Below, piece after piece: positions 1 to 8,981 of a stretch of DNA of 64,000 bases. The stretch covers positions 186,001 through 250,000 of IMG/VR virus record IMGVR_UViG_3300027985_000843, one strand, 5' to 3'. Position 1 is the first letter of the stretch. The number at the start of each line of letters is the position of its first letter. The notes beneath the pieces were generated by a model. It was not told the origin of the DNA. It did no database searches and saw only the letters and a list, made by a program, of their open reading frames with translations. The DNA is from a virus. Position numbers and translations under genes: made by a program.

Positions 1-2090
1 ATGACTCCGAACCGGAAACCAGGAGAAGGCAACGTGAAATCGCCCTCAACGAGACCCCAATTCGTCGAGGTATAAGGCCAGCCCACCTCAGTGCCCGACC
101 CACCACCAGCACCAACAGTAACCCCCGATGATGCACGCATGGCTATACGTAAATAGTACCGATTCCCAGACGTGCCGAGCTTGTAGACATCGATCGCCCC
201 ACCTCCGTTGTCGGTCACGCGCATATTACGTATGCCCTCATAGGGAGACGCTGACTCCTTAGACAACGTGGCACCTGCTCCAGACAGATACGCAGAAGTA
301 TCAACCCCGTCCATGTTGAAGTCTGTGCTGTTTAATTGTGGCGCGTATGTGTAAGCCCCCTCGTACAACGGATCCACCCACGTCACGAGCCCAGCCCAAC
401 CCTCAAGCTCCGCGTCAGAAAGCTCGTCATAGGAGAGCGGGATGTTGTGCTTGTTCGACAACATCCTCTCGACGTTTGCACGCTCGGCATCCGTGAGAGC
501 GGTAGGACGAAACATGACATCGGCGTGCGAGCCCGTCATTGCGTACCCAACACCACCATATCCAAAGTTCATTGGGTAAGAGGGCAAGCCAGCAATAAAC
601 CCAGAAGTGGACGCTGTGTTGTGCACTAAAACGCCATCGATCCAGATCTTGAACGATCCTCCGAGACCTTCGTGAACCATCACCAGCTGGAACGGCTTGT
701 TTGCGATGATCGCACCCGTCGGCAAGCTGGTAGACCAAGCCGGAGCACCCGTACCATTCGCAATATAGATGGTGATCACACCAGTGGACGGCGACACGAG
801 CACGAGTATCCCAAACTGGGTGAACGTATTGAAGTTTCCAAAGATGGCACTTGAATCCGAAGTGACACTGAACACACCAGCTATCGAAAAAGGTCGGCCA
901 TCATGCAAGAAATCGAACGCGCCGTTGGGTAGGTTCGAGGCATTCCTGTCAGTCGAGCTTGTGTCGTACCTGACCCATCCCGTATTCGGATCGATCCACG
1001 ACATGGCCGTAGCACTCGCCTGAACGATGCTCCCGCACGGATCGTCAAGGTCTATCACTTCGATCTGGTCAAATTCAACCCATGATCCAACAATGGTGCC
1101 AATCGAGCCCACATACAGTGTTGTGTTTCCACCGCACAGAACCACGACATCAAAGTATTGCCAATCCGTGTTTGCCTCGCCGTCCCATCCTGCGTTCAGC
1201 CCGCACAGCACGCGTGGCGCTTGCGACGCCGTGGACGAACGCGCCCACCCACGCAACCTATAGGTGTGGCCTAGCGTAAGTATTCCGCTTTGGGTAGCGT
1301 AGAACGTGGCGGCCGTGCACGTCACGCGTAGGACTTGTGTTCCGTCTCCTGATGGCGAGCCACTTTCCTTGGTTAGTGTTGCATCGACTGCTGCCCACGA
1401 TGCAACCCCTACATATTCCATCCTCCCATCGTTGCAGCGATTGAGACCGGGGCCCCTCGCTTCAATGCCGACGACAGAGTGATTCGTGCCAGGGTTCACC
1501 TCGTCATACTCAGAATAAGTCGTTCCGACGGTCCACAACCGGGCGATGTTCACCGTTGCGGTGAATTCCCCCATGTCGAGCAGTGTCCAATCGGTGAGCG
1601 ACGTTTGTGCAAAGATGCTTCCGTCATGATACATGCGAGCATCGGAGGACCCGTCGCCTCTGCCATAAACCCCCACATCCGAGTAGCGATTGCCGACGGT
1701 TAGAAATGCAACAGGTATCGTGTACGGGTTGGCCGTGCCGTTGTAGGCTACGCGCATCCCGTTGCCAACCAGTCCAGTGACGGTCGTGAGCACTGCATCG
1801 TTGACAGGTGCCCAGCCAGTTGTGGTCTCCAGTGAAGTGTTCGGGAGACTCGGCGGTGGAGCATACGTCACGCTCAGCGGGTCCCCCACCGGATCGATCC
1901 ACCACGCATCCCCCAGGTCCGCGAAAGTGAAGGGGGTCGTTCCCCCGCGCACCACGCCGCAACCGACACCACAACCGATACCATCCGCCCCACGAGGAGT
2001 AGGGTAGCCTCCAATGAACTCGGCCGGGCTCAGGCCCATACTGAAGGCGAGTCCATACGCCCAGATTTTTGCCCACTGGAGGCTCTTCAC
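1..2090 (-). CDS. Lectin/LamG-like virion protein, 3' end outside the window
   Basis: Open frame of at least 696 codons with no stop before the window edge, starting at GTG 2090, 1 nt after the TGA of the preceding gene. It is rich in Gly, Thr, Ser, aromatic and Asp residues, like phage fibre or adhesin proteins. A stretch around 660-560 reads FKIWIDGVLVHNTAS, followed by a Gly/Tyr-rich strand and ALTDAERANVERML. This is the usual form of a concanavalin A-like/laminin-G (LamG_3) jelly roll, a carbohydrate-binding fold common in phage receptor-binding and decoration proteins. At least two beta-rich modules appear to be repeated. A tail fibre or capsid-decorating adhesin is inferred from the fold and from its place at the end of the structural block. 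Confidence 0.75.
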   Translation of the reverse strand, partial: MKSLQWAKIWAYGLAFSMGLSPAEFIGGYPTPRGADGIGCGVGCGVVRGGTTPFTFADLGDAWWIDPVGDPLSVTYAPPPSLPNTSLETTTGWAPVNDAVLTTVTGLVGNGMRVAYNGTANPYTIPVAFLTVGNRYSDVGVYGRGDGSSDARMYHDGSIFAQTSLTDWTLLDMGEFTATVNIARLWTVGTTYSEYDEVNPGTNHSVVGIEARGPGLNRCNDGRMEYVGVASWAAVDATLTKESGSPSGDGTQVLRVTCTAATFYATQSGILTLGHTYRLRGWARSSTASQAPRVLCGLNAGWDGEANTDWQYFDVVVLCGGNTTLYVGSIGTIVGSWVEFDQIEVIDLDDPCGSIVQASATAMSWIDPNTGWVRYDTSSTDRNASNLPNGAFDFLHDGRPFSIAGVFSVTSDSSAIFGNFNTFTQFGILVLVSPSTGVITIYIANGTGAPAWSTSLPTGAIIANKPFQLVMVHEGLGGSFKIWIDGVLVHNTASTSGFIAGLPSYPMNFGYGGVGYAMTGSHADVMFRPTALTDAERANVERMLSNKHNIPLSYDELSDAELEGWAGLVTWVDPLYEGAYTYAPQLNSTDFNMDGVDTSAYLSGAGATLSKESASPYEGIRNMRVTDNGGGAIDVYKLGTSGNRYYLRIAMRASSGVTVGAGGGSGTEVGWPYTSTNWGLVEGDFTLPSPGFRFGV

Positions 2091-2091
2091 G

Positions 2092-2346
2092 TCAGTACCC
2101 TCCCACCAGGTCCATGCCCGCACCGATGGCGGTGATCTCGATGATCTGCACCATCGCGACCTTCTCGTACTGTGCCAGGTACATGTCGACGGCCGCCGAG
2201 TCATCTGGCCCACGGAAAGAGAAGGTGCCCGCAGCACCGTTGTTCCAGACGGCCCGAATCGGCTCGGTGTACGTGGTGGCCGTCAAGGCCAGATGGTGAG
2301 TGGTGCCCCGCAGGGACGCAACCGCAGCTTGAATCGTCTGAGGCAT
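2092..2346 (-). CDS. Small conserved unknown in structural block
   Basis: 84 aa. ATG 2346 is preceded by GAGGAG at 5 nt and overlaps the stop of the upstream gene; a GTG one codon earlier is the alternative. No signal peptide or membrane segment. A mid-region GAAGTFSFRGPDDSA followed by VDMYLAQYEKVAMVQ looks like a small beta-sandwich ending in a helix. Position between two virion genes suggests a minor structural protein. Function unknown. Confidence 0.6.
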   Translation of the reverse strand: MPQTIQAAVASLRGTTHHLALTATTYTEPIRAVWNNGAAGTFSFRGPDDSAAVDMYLAQYEKVAMVQIIEITAIGAGMDLVGGY

Positions 2347-2975
2347 CACAGCTCCTCGTAAGTCACGATGGTGGAGTCAAGATTGTCGGCCTTCACCTTG
2401 ACGGTATCCCCAGCTTGAATCCCGCCCCCGGGAAGGTTGGCCGCGAGGATCACGATCTGTGTCGCCGAGACGGTACCCCCTGCCGCCGTGATCTGGGTGG
2501 CGGTACGTGTGAGGAAGGTCTCACCCCGGGCCAAGGTGACCGAGGTGACGTAAGGGTCGAAGGAATCGAAGGCTGTACCTGTGATGGTCAGGTCTCCGTT
2601 GACTTCTCGCACGACGGAGGTGATTACCGGTTGTACTGCGTCGGGCTTGAAAGCGTCGGCGGCCCGAGCGGCCTCACGGAACATACCGTCACGCTCGGAG
2701 AGAAGGTACATCACATGTTCGAGGCTCATCCCCATCTTGGCCGCCACCAAGACGGGTGGGTCATTGGCGATCTCGGGCAGCCCCGCCGGCTTCTTCTCGG
2801 CACCGTACCAGAGCAGCCACTTGATCACGTCGGCCTTCTGACCAGCGCCAAGTTCATCAAAGGTCTTGTAGGTGGGTGGTTCGTTGAGCCCAATCACTCG
2901 TGCAGCACCTGCAATGGCCTGCGACTCGGTCACGTACTGGCTCAGGATGGGAGCCACTTCAGCTAGGGATGCCAT
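2346..2975 (-). CDS. Structural protein with C-terminal IPT/Ig-like domain (inferred)
   Basis: 209 aa. The start at ATG 2975 was chosen because AAGGAGAA lies just upstream; an in-frame extension to 3143 would run into the preceding gene. Residues 1-115 look helical and Leu/Ala-rich. From about 118 the sequence PVITSVVREVNGDLTITG, then SFDPYVTSVTLARGETFL and TATQIVILAANLPGGG, resembles an IPT/TIG or Ig-like beta domain as found in phage tail and baseplate proteins. No enzyme motif. Translationally coupled to the 84-aa gene that follows. Confidence 0.65.
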   Translation of the reverse strand: MASLAEVAPILSQYVTESQAIAGAARVIGLNEPPTYKTFDELGAGQKADVIKWLLWYGAEKKPAGLPEIANDPPVLVAAKMGMSLEHVMYLLSERDGMFREAARAADAFKPDAVQPVITSVVREVNGDLTITGTAFDSFDPYVTSVTLARGETFLTRTATQITAAGGTVSATQIVILAANLPGGGIQAGDTVKVKADNLDSTIVTYEEL

Positions 2976-2986
2976 ATTGGTTCTCC

Positions 2987-4093
2987 TTATGCCTGACCCA
3001 GCTTCTTGATCCGCAGCACCCAAGAAGATGTGCCCGCTGTCCACCCAGTGACCGTGGTCTGCACACGTAACCACTCGCAAGCCACAGGCGCGTCGGGAGC
3101 AATCCACGCAGAGCTGTCCACGATCTTGCTTACGTTGAAGCATTCCTTGGTCACGTCCTTGAACACGGCCGTCGTCGCATCCTCGACGTCATCATTGGAA
3201 TAGGCGACGGTGACCGCGATCTCTTCTGCTGCGGCCTTGGTCGATGCGAACAACAGACTCCACCGAAGGTACCCGCCCATCCGCACGTACTTGGTCACCG
3301 TGCCGTTTGCCCCAAGACTGCTGTCGAGAGGAGCCGCCGCGTAACCGTCGAGCTGAGACCAAACCGGCAAGACCTGGTTGGCAGCGGCGACGTCATTGTA
3401 CGCCTGGTCATGTGTGACCAGCTTGTGCTCGTCATCGATGAGCACCCTGCCGATGGCACCATCAGCAAGAAGGCTGGCAGAGGGGTCGGAGAGGTACTGC
3501 CCAGCCACCACCACAGGATTGGTCGTGGCTGCCGCCCCATCTGCATCCACGGCCAGCTTGGCGTCGAGGGAGGCCACCGACACTGCCGCTGCCGCCAATG
3601 TTACCTCCGTCGCCAGACCTGAGGCCGGAGAGATGTTGACGATGGCCTCAGCAGACGGATTCACATCCATGCCGATGTAGAACGAGTAGGTACCGGCCGG
3701 CTCACCACCAGCCGCAGCCACAACCAGTGCCAGCTCCAAGGACGTCGGCGTGCTGCTGTCGTCCAAGGCCACAGCTCTCAAGGCACCAATGAGATGCGGC
3801 AAGGGCTCGAATTGGATGTCCCCCGCTTCGAGGTCGAAGGTCACGGTGTCCAGCACGAACCACTGAGCACTCGTCCCGTCGTACACGTGAAGGGTGGCCG
3901 TGAGGGTCGGAGCTGGGCCAACGCCGTCGTACTTGTACCCCAGAGCGGCATTGTTGATCACCCGATGGGCGGGGACCTCCGTGATGTACACGTTGTCGTT
4001 GGTCAAGTAGGTGGCGTCAACGGGCACGACGTCAGCACCTAGGGCTGTACCTGCTCCACCGACGGTCCTGTCGAACTTGAATGGGAATCGCAT
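2987..4093 (-). CDS. Virion structural protein, unknown
   Basis: 368 aa, ATG 4093 after GAGAGG. Rich in Ala, Val, Asp and Thr with few Lys or Cys; alternating hydrophobic strands suggest an all-beta virion protein. The Ala-rich middle (about 165-215) may be a linker between an N-terminal domain (ITEVPAHRVINNAALGYKY) and a C-terminal sandwich ending in SWVLRIKKLGQA. No signal peptide. It lies in a run of tightly spaced structural genes. A tail or head-completion role is inferred only from position and composition. Confidence 0.6.
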   Translation of the reverse strand: MRFPFKFDRTVGGAGTALGADVVPVDATYLTNDNVYITEVPAHRVINNAALGYKYDGVGPAPTLTATLHVYDGTSAQWFVLDTVTFDLEAGDIQFEPLPHLIGALRAVALDDSSTPTSLELALVVAAAGGEPAGTYSFYIGMDVNPSAEAIVNISPASGLATEVTLAAAAVSVASLDAKLAVDADGAAATTNPVVVAGQYLSDPSASLLADGAIGRVLIDDEHKLVTHDQAYNDVAAANQVLPVWSQLDGYAAAPLDSSLGANGTVTKYVRMGGYLRWSLLFASTKAAAEEIAVTVAYSNDDVEDATTAVFKDVTKECFNVSKIVDSSAWIAPDAPVACEWLRVQTTVTGWTAGTSSWVLRIKKLGQA

Positions 4094-4120
4094 GCCTAAC
4101 CTCTCGACCGAGGGCCGTTG

Positions 4121-4528
4121 TCAGCCCCCTGCCCGTTCCTTCGCCACAAGATGATCATAGGAGATGGCCGCAGCTTCTCCCTTGGTCACCCGCACATGAT
4201 CCTGCACGTCCGCCCACTTGTCGGCCAACTGACCGCCGTGGTTGGGGACGAGCCTTGTCTTGGGAGCATGGTCCCTCTGACGACGGCCCATCTCCTCGTA
4301 GTGCTGGGCCCGGTAAGCCCTCTCCTTGCTCGTTCGAGAAGGCCAGCCGCCAGTCTCGCCATCCTTGAGGGTGAAGCTGACGCTGCCCGGGTCAAACACG
4401 AGCCTCAACTCGTTGTTGTCATCGTCGAGCAAGACCTTATCCCCATCTCGGATGGCCTTGTACTCGGTGATGGACAGTCTGTGTGAGAACCTCGTCCCGT
4501 CAGGGCACTCGAACGTGTAAACCGGCAT
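4121..4528 (-). CDS. Conserved unknown, FmdB-like N-terminus without Zn ligands
   Basis: 135 aa, ATG 4528 with GGAGATG 4 nt upstream. The N-terminus MPVYTFECPDGTRF resembles the start of FmdB/zinc-ribbon regulators, but only one Cys is present, so no zinc site can form. The rest is charged (Arg, Lys, Asp) and probably partly disordered. Possibly a phage descendant of that fold; this is a weak resemblance. Lies between two structural-block genes. Confidence 0.55.
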   Translation of the reverse strand: MPVYTFECPDGTRFSHRLSITEYKAIRDGDKVLLDDDNNELRLVFDPGSVSFTLKDGETGGWPSRTSKERAYRAQHYEEMGRRQRDHAPKTRLVPNHGGQLADKWADVQDHVRVTKGEAAAISYDHLVAKERAGG

Positions 4529-4542
4529 GTTTCATCTCCATT

Positions 4543-5361
4543 TCATTTGGTTGGGATCGTCCAGCCCCTCGTAATGAGGAGGGCTGCTGCGACGTGCTTG
4601 CAGACTTTGTTCACCCGATCGGGATCCCGGATGTCTGGAGTCGTCGCGGTGCCGCGAGGCTTACCAAGAAGGTAGCTCTGGCCTTTGGCGTGATACTCGG
4701 GCCCCAGCCACTGCCAAGCAGGGCAGGAACAGGTCAGCTCAAGACCGAGCTTCCCGAAGGCAGTCACGTTGCCCTTCGGTCGAATGGCCTTGATCTTCAC
4801 AGCCTTGGCCCCATGCCCGCAGTCGACGCTGAACACCCATCGCAGATTCTTGATGTCCGCCCGCTTGAGGGTCGCGGTGCACGCGGCCGCCTTCTGCTGT
4901 ACCTTGCCCGAGAGGCCCTCTAGGACCTCTTCCTGGGTCGCAGCGACCCGGAGGCCCTCCGACGACTGAAAGCACCGGGAAGGGGCCCTAGAGAGCAACC
5001 AGAGGGCCACAACGAAGTCTGCTGACGCATTGTGTCTGTTCGGGATGCCGTCCCGGTAGGGGTAGTCGGTTTTCGAGGTGTCCGACGGCCCCAACCCTCT
5101 GTAGCTCGTGTCGTAGTAGGTCTCGTTGGTGTCGTACTGGCTCCGCTCCTTGGGGATATCTCGGGGCCCACGAATCCTCGTGAGGGGTTCGTCGCGGTCC
5201 GGTTGCGAGGTCGAGTCATCAACCGGCTTGTTGAACGTGCTCGTTCCCGGGATGGAGGGGTCGACACCGACCCCCTTCCCAGCAGGAGGGCCCTCGGGGA
5301 GCTTTGATTCCGCGAGGGTGTTCTGTCCGTACGGCGGGCGGCTTACGAGGGGCTGGTTCAC
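4543..5361 (-). CDS. Protein with C-terminal SWIM-type zinc finger
   Basis: 272 aa, GTG 5361 overlapping the TGA of the upstream gene. Residues 1-110 are Pro/Asp/Tyr-rich and look disordered. The C-terminal half holds CSCPAWQW near 220, then VCKHVAAALL near 253: the C-x-C...C-x-H pattern of SWIM zinc fingers, which bind DNA or protein in transposases, MEKK1 and Rad51-partner proteins. An earlier C-x-H (VDCGHG) may add ligands. A SWIM protein inside a virion block is unusual; it could be injected with or packaged on DNA. Function unknown. Confidence 0.65.
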   Translation of the reverse strand: MNQPLVSRPPYGQNTLAESKLPEGPPAGKGVGVDPSIPGTSTFNKPVDDSTSQPDRDEPLTRIRGPRDIPKERSQYDTNETYYDTSYRGLGPSDTSKTDYPYRDGIPNRHNASADFVVALWLLSRAPSRCFQSSEGLRVAATQEEVLEGLSGKVQQKAAACTATLKRADIKNLRWVFSVDCGHGAKAVKIKAIRPKGNVTAFGKLGLELTCSCPAWQWLGPEYHAKGQSYLLGKPRGTATTPDIRDPDRVNKVCKHVAAALLITRGWTIPTK

Positions 5362-6452
5362 TTCGCGTCAGGCGCCTCCCACGGATCCACGCTGGCGGAT
5401 TTGAACTCGTCCTTGTGCTTCTCCTTCTCGGAGTGCCACTTCGCCTTGTCTTCGGGCGACATGTTCTTGGTGGGGTCGGCCGGCTTGCCTTCCTCGAAGC
5501 GGCTCTGCTTGTCCTCTTCGTCATCCGCGACGATGTCCAGCATGGAGGCCAGGCGCATCTTCTTGGCGATCTGGGCCGGCTTGGTGTTGTAGGCACCCCG
5601 TTGCAGGTCAATGGCAGCGGTGAAGCCATCGATCCACCAAGTCCCGTACTTGCTGCTCACACGCTTGTACGCCTTTTTCGCGTCATGGATGGAGATGCTG
5701 TCGTCAGCCTTGTACGCCTTCAGGCCCGCAGCGTAACCCGCCTTGAAGTGGTCATCGTATTTGGGCTTCCCGCCCTCTTCCTCGGAAGGAAGGTCCACGG
5801 CCACCTTGGCCGTCTTCTCGACGAAGGAGATACCGCCCCACCCGAACAGTTCCTTCCGAGCAAGGGTGGCCGCCCTCAAGAGGTTCTGCACACCGCGCTC
5901 GTCGATGTTCGAGACGACTTGGGACATGTCCGTGCCATGCATCTCCTTGAGGAGGGCTTCGCCATCCCTCTTGATGACGTCGAGGGCCCCTGCGATGTTC
6001 TGGGCGAGTTTGTTCATTTTCGGATACTCCCTCTCATGCGCGGCCGCGCGAGGAATGGGAGTGTCCACGTTCCAGATGTCATCGTTGGGATTGACCATGT
6101 TGGGCTCCGAGCGTCGTTGGACTTGGCGAATGCGAACGTCTTTCAAGACGTCGTCGAGTTGGTGCACCTTCTCGGGACGCAGGTCCGCTTTGATCTCCTC
6201 GGAGTCAAGCTTGTTCGTCGCGAGAGCTGCTGCTTGAAGGGCCTTTTGCAACCTGAAGAGAATGCGAGGGATCGTGAAGATCAGATGCCCAGCAGACTCG
6301 AAGACAGCCTCTCTATGAGGGCTGTCTTCGACCAGGCGTGTGGCTTGACCTACATACCGGATGAGCTGGTCACACCGCATACGGGCATCACTCAGCTCCT
6401 CGACCAGGTAGACGGTCGCTCCAGTTGCAGCCTTCTTGCTATCCTCGGACAT
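5358..6452 (-). CDS. Conserved unknown of structural block, two-part protein
   Basis: 364 aa, ATG 6452 after GAGG at good distance. Residues 1-110 are a helical domain (QLIRYVGQATRLVEDS, then HLIFTIPRILFRLQKALQ) with no enzyme motif. A Pro/Asn linker follows, then a second helical part with repeated Tyr/Trp (YGTWWIDGFTAAIDLQRG). The C-terminus is highly charged. No membrane segment. Leader 6453-6517 carries a possible late promoter and a small hairpin. Virion or head-assembly role inferred from context only. Confidence 0.6.
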   Translation of the reverse strand: MSEDSKKAATGATVYLVEELSDARMRCDQLIRYVGQATRLVEDSPHREAVFESAGHLIFTIPRILFRLQKALQAAALATNKLDSEEIKADLRPEKVHQLDDVLKDVRIRQVQRRSEPNMVNPNDDIWNVDTPIPRAAAHEREYPKMNKLAQNIAGALDVIKRDGEALLKEMHGTDMSQVVSNIDERGVQNLLRAATLARKELFGWGGISFVEKTAKVAVDLPSEEEGGKPKYDDHFKAGYAAGLKAYKADDSISIHDAKKAYKRVSSKYGTWWIDGFTAAIDLQRGAYNTKPAQIAKKMRLASMLDIVADDEEDKQSRFEEGKPADPTKNMSPEDKAKWHSEKEKHKDEFKSASVDPWEAPDAK

Positions 6453-6506
6453 GCGGATTCCTCGGTTCTCACGTCTCCCCTCGGGGAGCTATCAACCAAG
6501 GGAGCC

Positions 6507-6517
6507 GCACAAGTAGA
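6507..6517 (-). promoter_or_regulatory. Candidate late promoter element TCTACTTGTGC
   Basis: Minus-strand TCTACTTGTGC about 55 nt before ATG 6452, overlapping the end of the upstream gene. It matches elements at 32050, 18495 and, less exactly, 18846 and 15379. Promoter function is inferred from recurrence in structural-gene leaders. Confidence 0.45.
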
Positions 6518-7150
6518 CTAAGGACGTCGAGCGGCTTCTTCCAACGCAGCCACTTCTTGCTGTCGTTGGGCGAATGTTTCGCGAGTCCCGGCACCTGATG
6601 GCAGAAGAGCCTCTCGCCGAGAAATGATCAGGCCCGTATCCGTGTCGTCACGGTCGAGGGTCGACTTGGTGCCGCCAGCATCGAGGGTGACCTTCCGCCG
6701 CAGCTTGGATATTCTCACCCGTCTTACCGTAGAGGTCCCCGCCTCCGGGTTGTAAGCCACGAAGCCGATCAGCAAGCGACGAGGATCGTCACATGTCTTG
6801 ACGTCCACATGTTCACGGAGGAAGTCGGCTACGACAGTCGGCTCAACGACCTGGTCGTCTGGAACCAACGGCTTGCCAAAGACAGGCCATTGGACACACG
6901 TAGCCTCGTCTTTGAGAACGCCTGCCTCCAGAAGGTCTCCCAGTTCCTCGGAAGGCTCCATCTGAACCGTTTCGCCCGTCTCGTTGTTGACAAACCGGTA
7001 GGCGACTACTCCTAGAAGAGCTTCTTCCGGCGAATCACAAGGGAGAAATCTCCCCCAGCCGTCCCCCACCATAGACTTGAGCTGACGCTCTGCCTCTTCT
7101 TGGCTTGAGACGACCCGAGGGGCACTACCTGAGGTGACTACGGTGCTCAT
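6518..7150 (-). CDS. Conserved unknown with internal duplication
   Basis: 210 aa, ATG 7150 overlapping the TGA of the upstream gene (ATGA). Two copies of one motif are visible: EEALLGVVAYRFVNNETGE near 43 and RRLLIGFVAYNPEAGTST near 125, each followed by a charged strand, so the protein is probably a duplicated small beta domain. No catalytic motif. Stop codon TAG lies next to the late-promoter-like element of the next gene. Confidence 0.55.
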   Translation of the reverse strand: MSTVVTSGSAPRVVSSQEEAERQLKSMVGDGWGRFLPCDSPEEALLGVVAYRFVNNETGETVQMEPSEELGDLLEAGVLKDEATCVQWPVFGKPLVPDDQVVEPTVVADFLREHVDVKTCDDPRRLLIGFVAYNPEAGTSTVRRVRISKLRRKVTLDAGGTKSTLDRDDTDTGLIISRREALLPSGAGTRETFAQRQQEVAALEEAARRP

Positions 7151-8358
7151 CGCTCGAACGCCTCCGGGAACTCCTCGATGAGGCGTCGTTTGACCTCGCC
7201 GTCCGTCTCAGCAGCGGCGACGGCTCGGATGACGTCCGGACGGTCATCGTAATCCGCCTGGAGGCGAGCGATCTTCTTGCGAATGGGGTCGCCGAAACGG
7301 TAGTTGTCCGGGAAGTCGGGGCAGATAGCCACAGCGATGGTGCGGCACACGGCATCGTCCGCCGCATCCACGTTCCTGGTGGCCGGGGCGGGGGGAGGAG
7401 CCTCTTGAGCCTCTTGAGCCTGGGCATTCTTGTCGACGAGGCGAACCCCTCTGCGAGGTCCGTTGGTGGTCGTGAATCGGATGCCGCCTTCTTCGATGAC
7501 CTCGGTACGGTTCTGGCCGCCCGTCCCACCAAGGTCGGCGATCTCGGTGCCGCCACCCACCTCTGGAGTGAGCTGGAAGCCTTCAGTGGTACGTGCCTGA
7601 GGGGCTCGAACGCGACCCACCACCTGACGCTGAGGCTCTGCGTCCACAGGCTTCGTGGCCCGAGCAGCAGCCAACTCCATCTCGTATTCCATCAGCTCCT
7701 CGTCGGTGGCACCATTCCTGCGGGCTTCCTCAAGCAACTCCTCTCGCGTGCGACCCACACCCGGCCGGACACGCACCTTCTGCGCTTGCGAGATGACCGC
7801 ACCTGCCTTCATGGTGTCCACAGAGGAGCGCTTGGCTCTTTCACCTGCGATGGTCTGGAACTCGATGCCTGGGACCGGCACACCGTCCTGGGGCTCGACC
7901 GATACACCGAGATACCGCTGACCCGCAGTGGACTCCGAACGAGCCGTACGCTGCCGGCGATAATTGTCCTGATTCCGCTGACGAGTTGCAGCGGCGTGGT
8001 CGTTGACGTTCCCGACCTCTCGCTCTTCGTGGTCGATGTCCATGTTGACTGGTCGACGGGGAGCGGGGTCCATGGGGTTGCCACCATCAGCGGCACGCAT
8101 CGTCATACCGGCGGGCTGCGGACGCTCTTCGGGGGCATCAGGATCGTACCTGTTGGAAGGCACAAGCCATCCCGTTCGGAGGGCGCCTCTGAGCTGAGGC
8201 ATCATGATAGGTGCCATCCCCGCATAGGAGACGCTGGTGCCATCAAACTCGACCTCAGCACCCTTCGGCACGGTGATGCCACTTGAGCCCAACGCGAACG
8301 ACCGCGTTGCAACGAAGACCTGTACATGCCCCGACCGGAATTGGATCTGCTGATTCAT
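7147..8358 (-). CDS. Conserved unknown of structural block
   Basis: 403 aa, ATG 8358 with GGGAG about 10 nt upstream and an 85-nt leader. N-terminal 75 residues form a beta-rich domain (AEVEFDGTSVSYAG, then QLRGALRTGWLVPS). Residues 80-330 are low-complexity, Arg/Gln/Glu-rich and probably disordered. The C-terminal 60 residues (AVAICPDFPDNYRFG, then KKIARLQADYDDRPD) form a small helical domain. Likely a virion or assembly protein; no enzyme motif. Leader contains GATTCATTTGTTGG, a weak match to the candidate late element. Confidence 0.55.
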   Translation of the reverse strand: MNQQIQFRSGHVQVFVATRSFALGSSGITVPKGAEVEFDGTSVSYAGMAPIMMPQLRGALRTGWLVPSNRYDPDAPEERPQPAGMTMRAADGGNPMDPAPRRPVNMDIDHEEREVGNVNDHAAATRQRNQDNYRRQRTARSESTAGQRYLGVSVEPQDGVPVPGIEFQTIAGERAKRSSVDTMKAGAVISQAQKVRVRPGVGRTREELLEEARRNGATDEELMEYEMELAAARATKPVDAEPQRQVVGRVRAPQARTTEGFQLTPEVGGGTEIADLGGTGGQNRTEVIEEGGIRFTTTNGPRRGVRLVDKNAQAQEAQEAPPPAPATRNVDAADDAVCRTIAVAICPDFPDNYRFGDPIRKKIARLQADYDDRPDVIRAVAAAETDGEVKRRLIEEFPEAFER

Positions 8359-8433
8359 TTCAATTTGTCTCCCTGTAACGAGGTTGAAGAACCCCTTACA
8401 GAGTACAAACCAACAAATGAATCACCGAACGGG

Positions 8434-8467
8434 ACGGTTGACCCTACAGGGAGGGCGGGTCAACCGT
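8434..8467 (-). terminator. Perfect 11-bp inverted repeat at gene end
   Basis: Arms 8434-8444 and 8457-8467 (ACGGTTGACCC / GGGTCAACCGT) with a 12-nt loop. It spans the TAG of the 170-aa gene. No U-tract follows, so it may be a Rho-dependent or processing hairpin. It marks the downstream end of the early-type cassette. Confidence 0.55.
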
Positions 8468-8956
8468 ATCGTCCAGTGCATCCAACTCAACCAACTCGTC
8501 TTCGTCTTCTTGCTCGGCATCAATGCCGTGAATCTCGTCCAGAACGTCGAACAAGGTGCGCTCTGCCCCCTCGTCGATGATGACACAGGTCTCCAGGAAC
8601 TCATCGATCTCGTAGGTCCGAAGGTCCCCTTCCACGAAGGTGTCGATGAACGTCCCGTCAATGGCAACGGACCTTACCTGACCAGGGATGTCCTTGCGAG
8701 TGTCCCAGAAGTGAACGGGAAGTAAGGCAGCTGGGTCAAAGAGGAGTTCAGCAGACCGCCGACGCAGCTCATGCAGGTGGGGGTTCATGTCCCGCTTCTG
8801 GCGGTACATTTCCACTTGCTGACGGTGCTTCATCCGCCAGTGCTGGTTCTGTTGCTTGCTCTTGAGCTTGTTTCGACGGTACTGCCGGACCCTCTGTTTG
8901 CGGGCCCTGCCTCTTTGCTTGTACCGGATAGCTACTCTGCGTGCGAGGTCGTCCAT
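8444..8956 (-). CDS. Unknown basic/acidic bipartite protein in UDG cassette
   Basis: 170 aa. Start at ATG 8956 (MDDLARRVAIRY) chosen because upstream in-frame codons would overlap the uracil-DNA glycosylase gene. Residues 5-60 are extremely basic (repeated Arg/Lys/Gln) and could bind nucleic acid; residues 65-170 are acidic with a Thr/Asp-rich strand (VAIDGTFIDTFVEGDL). It follows the glycosylase by 25 nt and is probably co-transcribed with it. No recognised family. Confidence 0.55.
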   Translation of the reverse strand: MDDLARRVAIRYKQRGRARKQRVRQYRRNKLKSKQQNQHWRMKHRQQVEMYRQKRDMNPHLHELRRRSAELLFDPAALLPVHFWDTRKDIPGQVRSVAIDGTFIDTFVEGDLRTYEIDEFLETCVIIDEGAERTLFDVLDEIHGIDAEQEDEDELVELDALDDTVDPPSL

Positions 8957-8981
8957 CACCCTCACAGCAGCCAAAAGAAGA

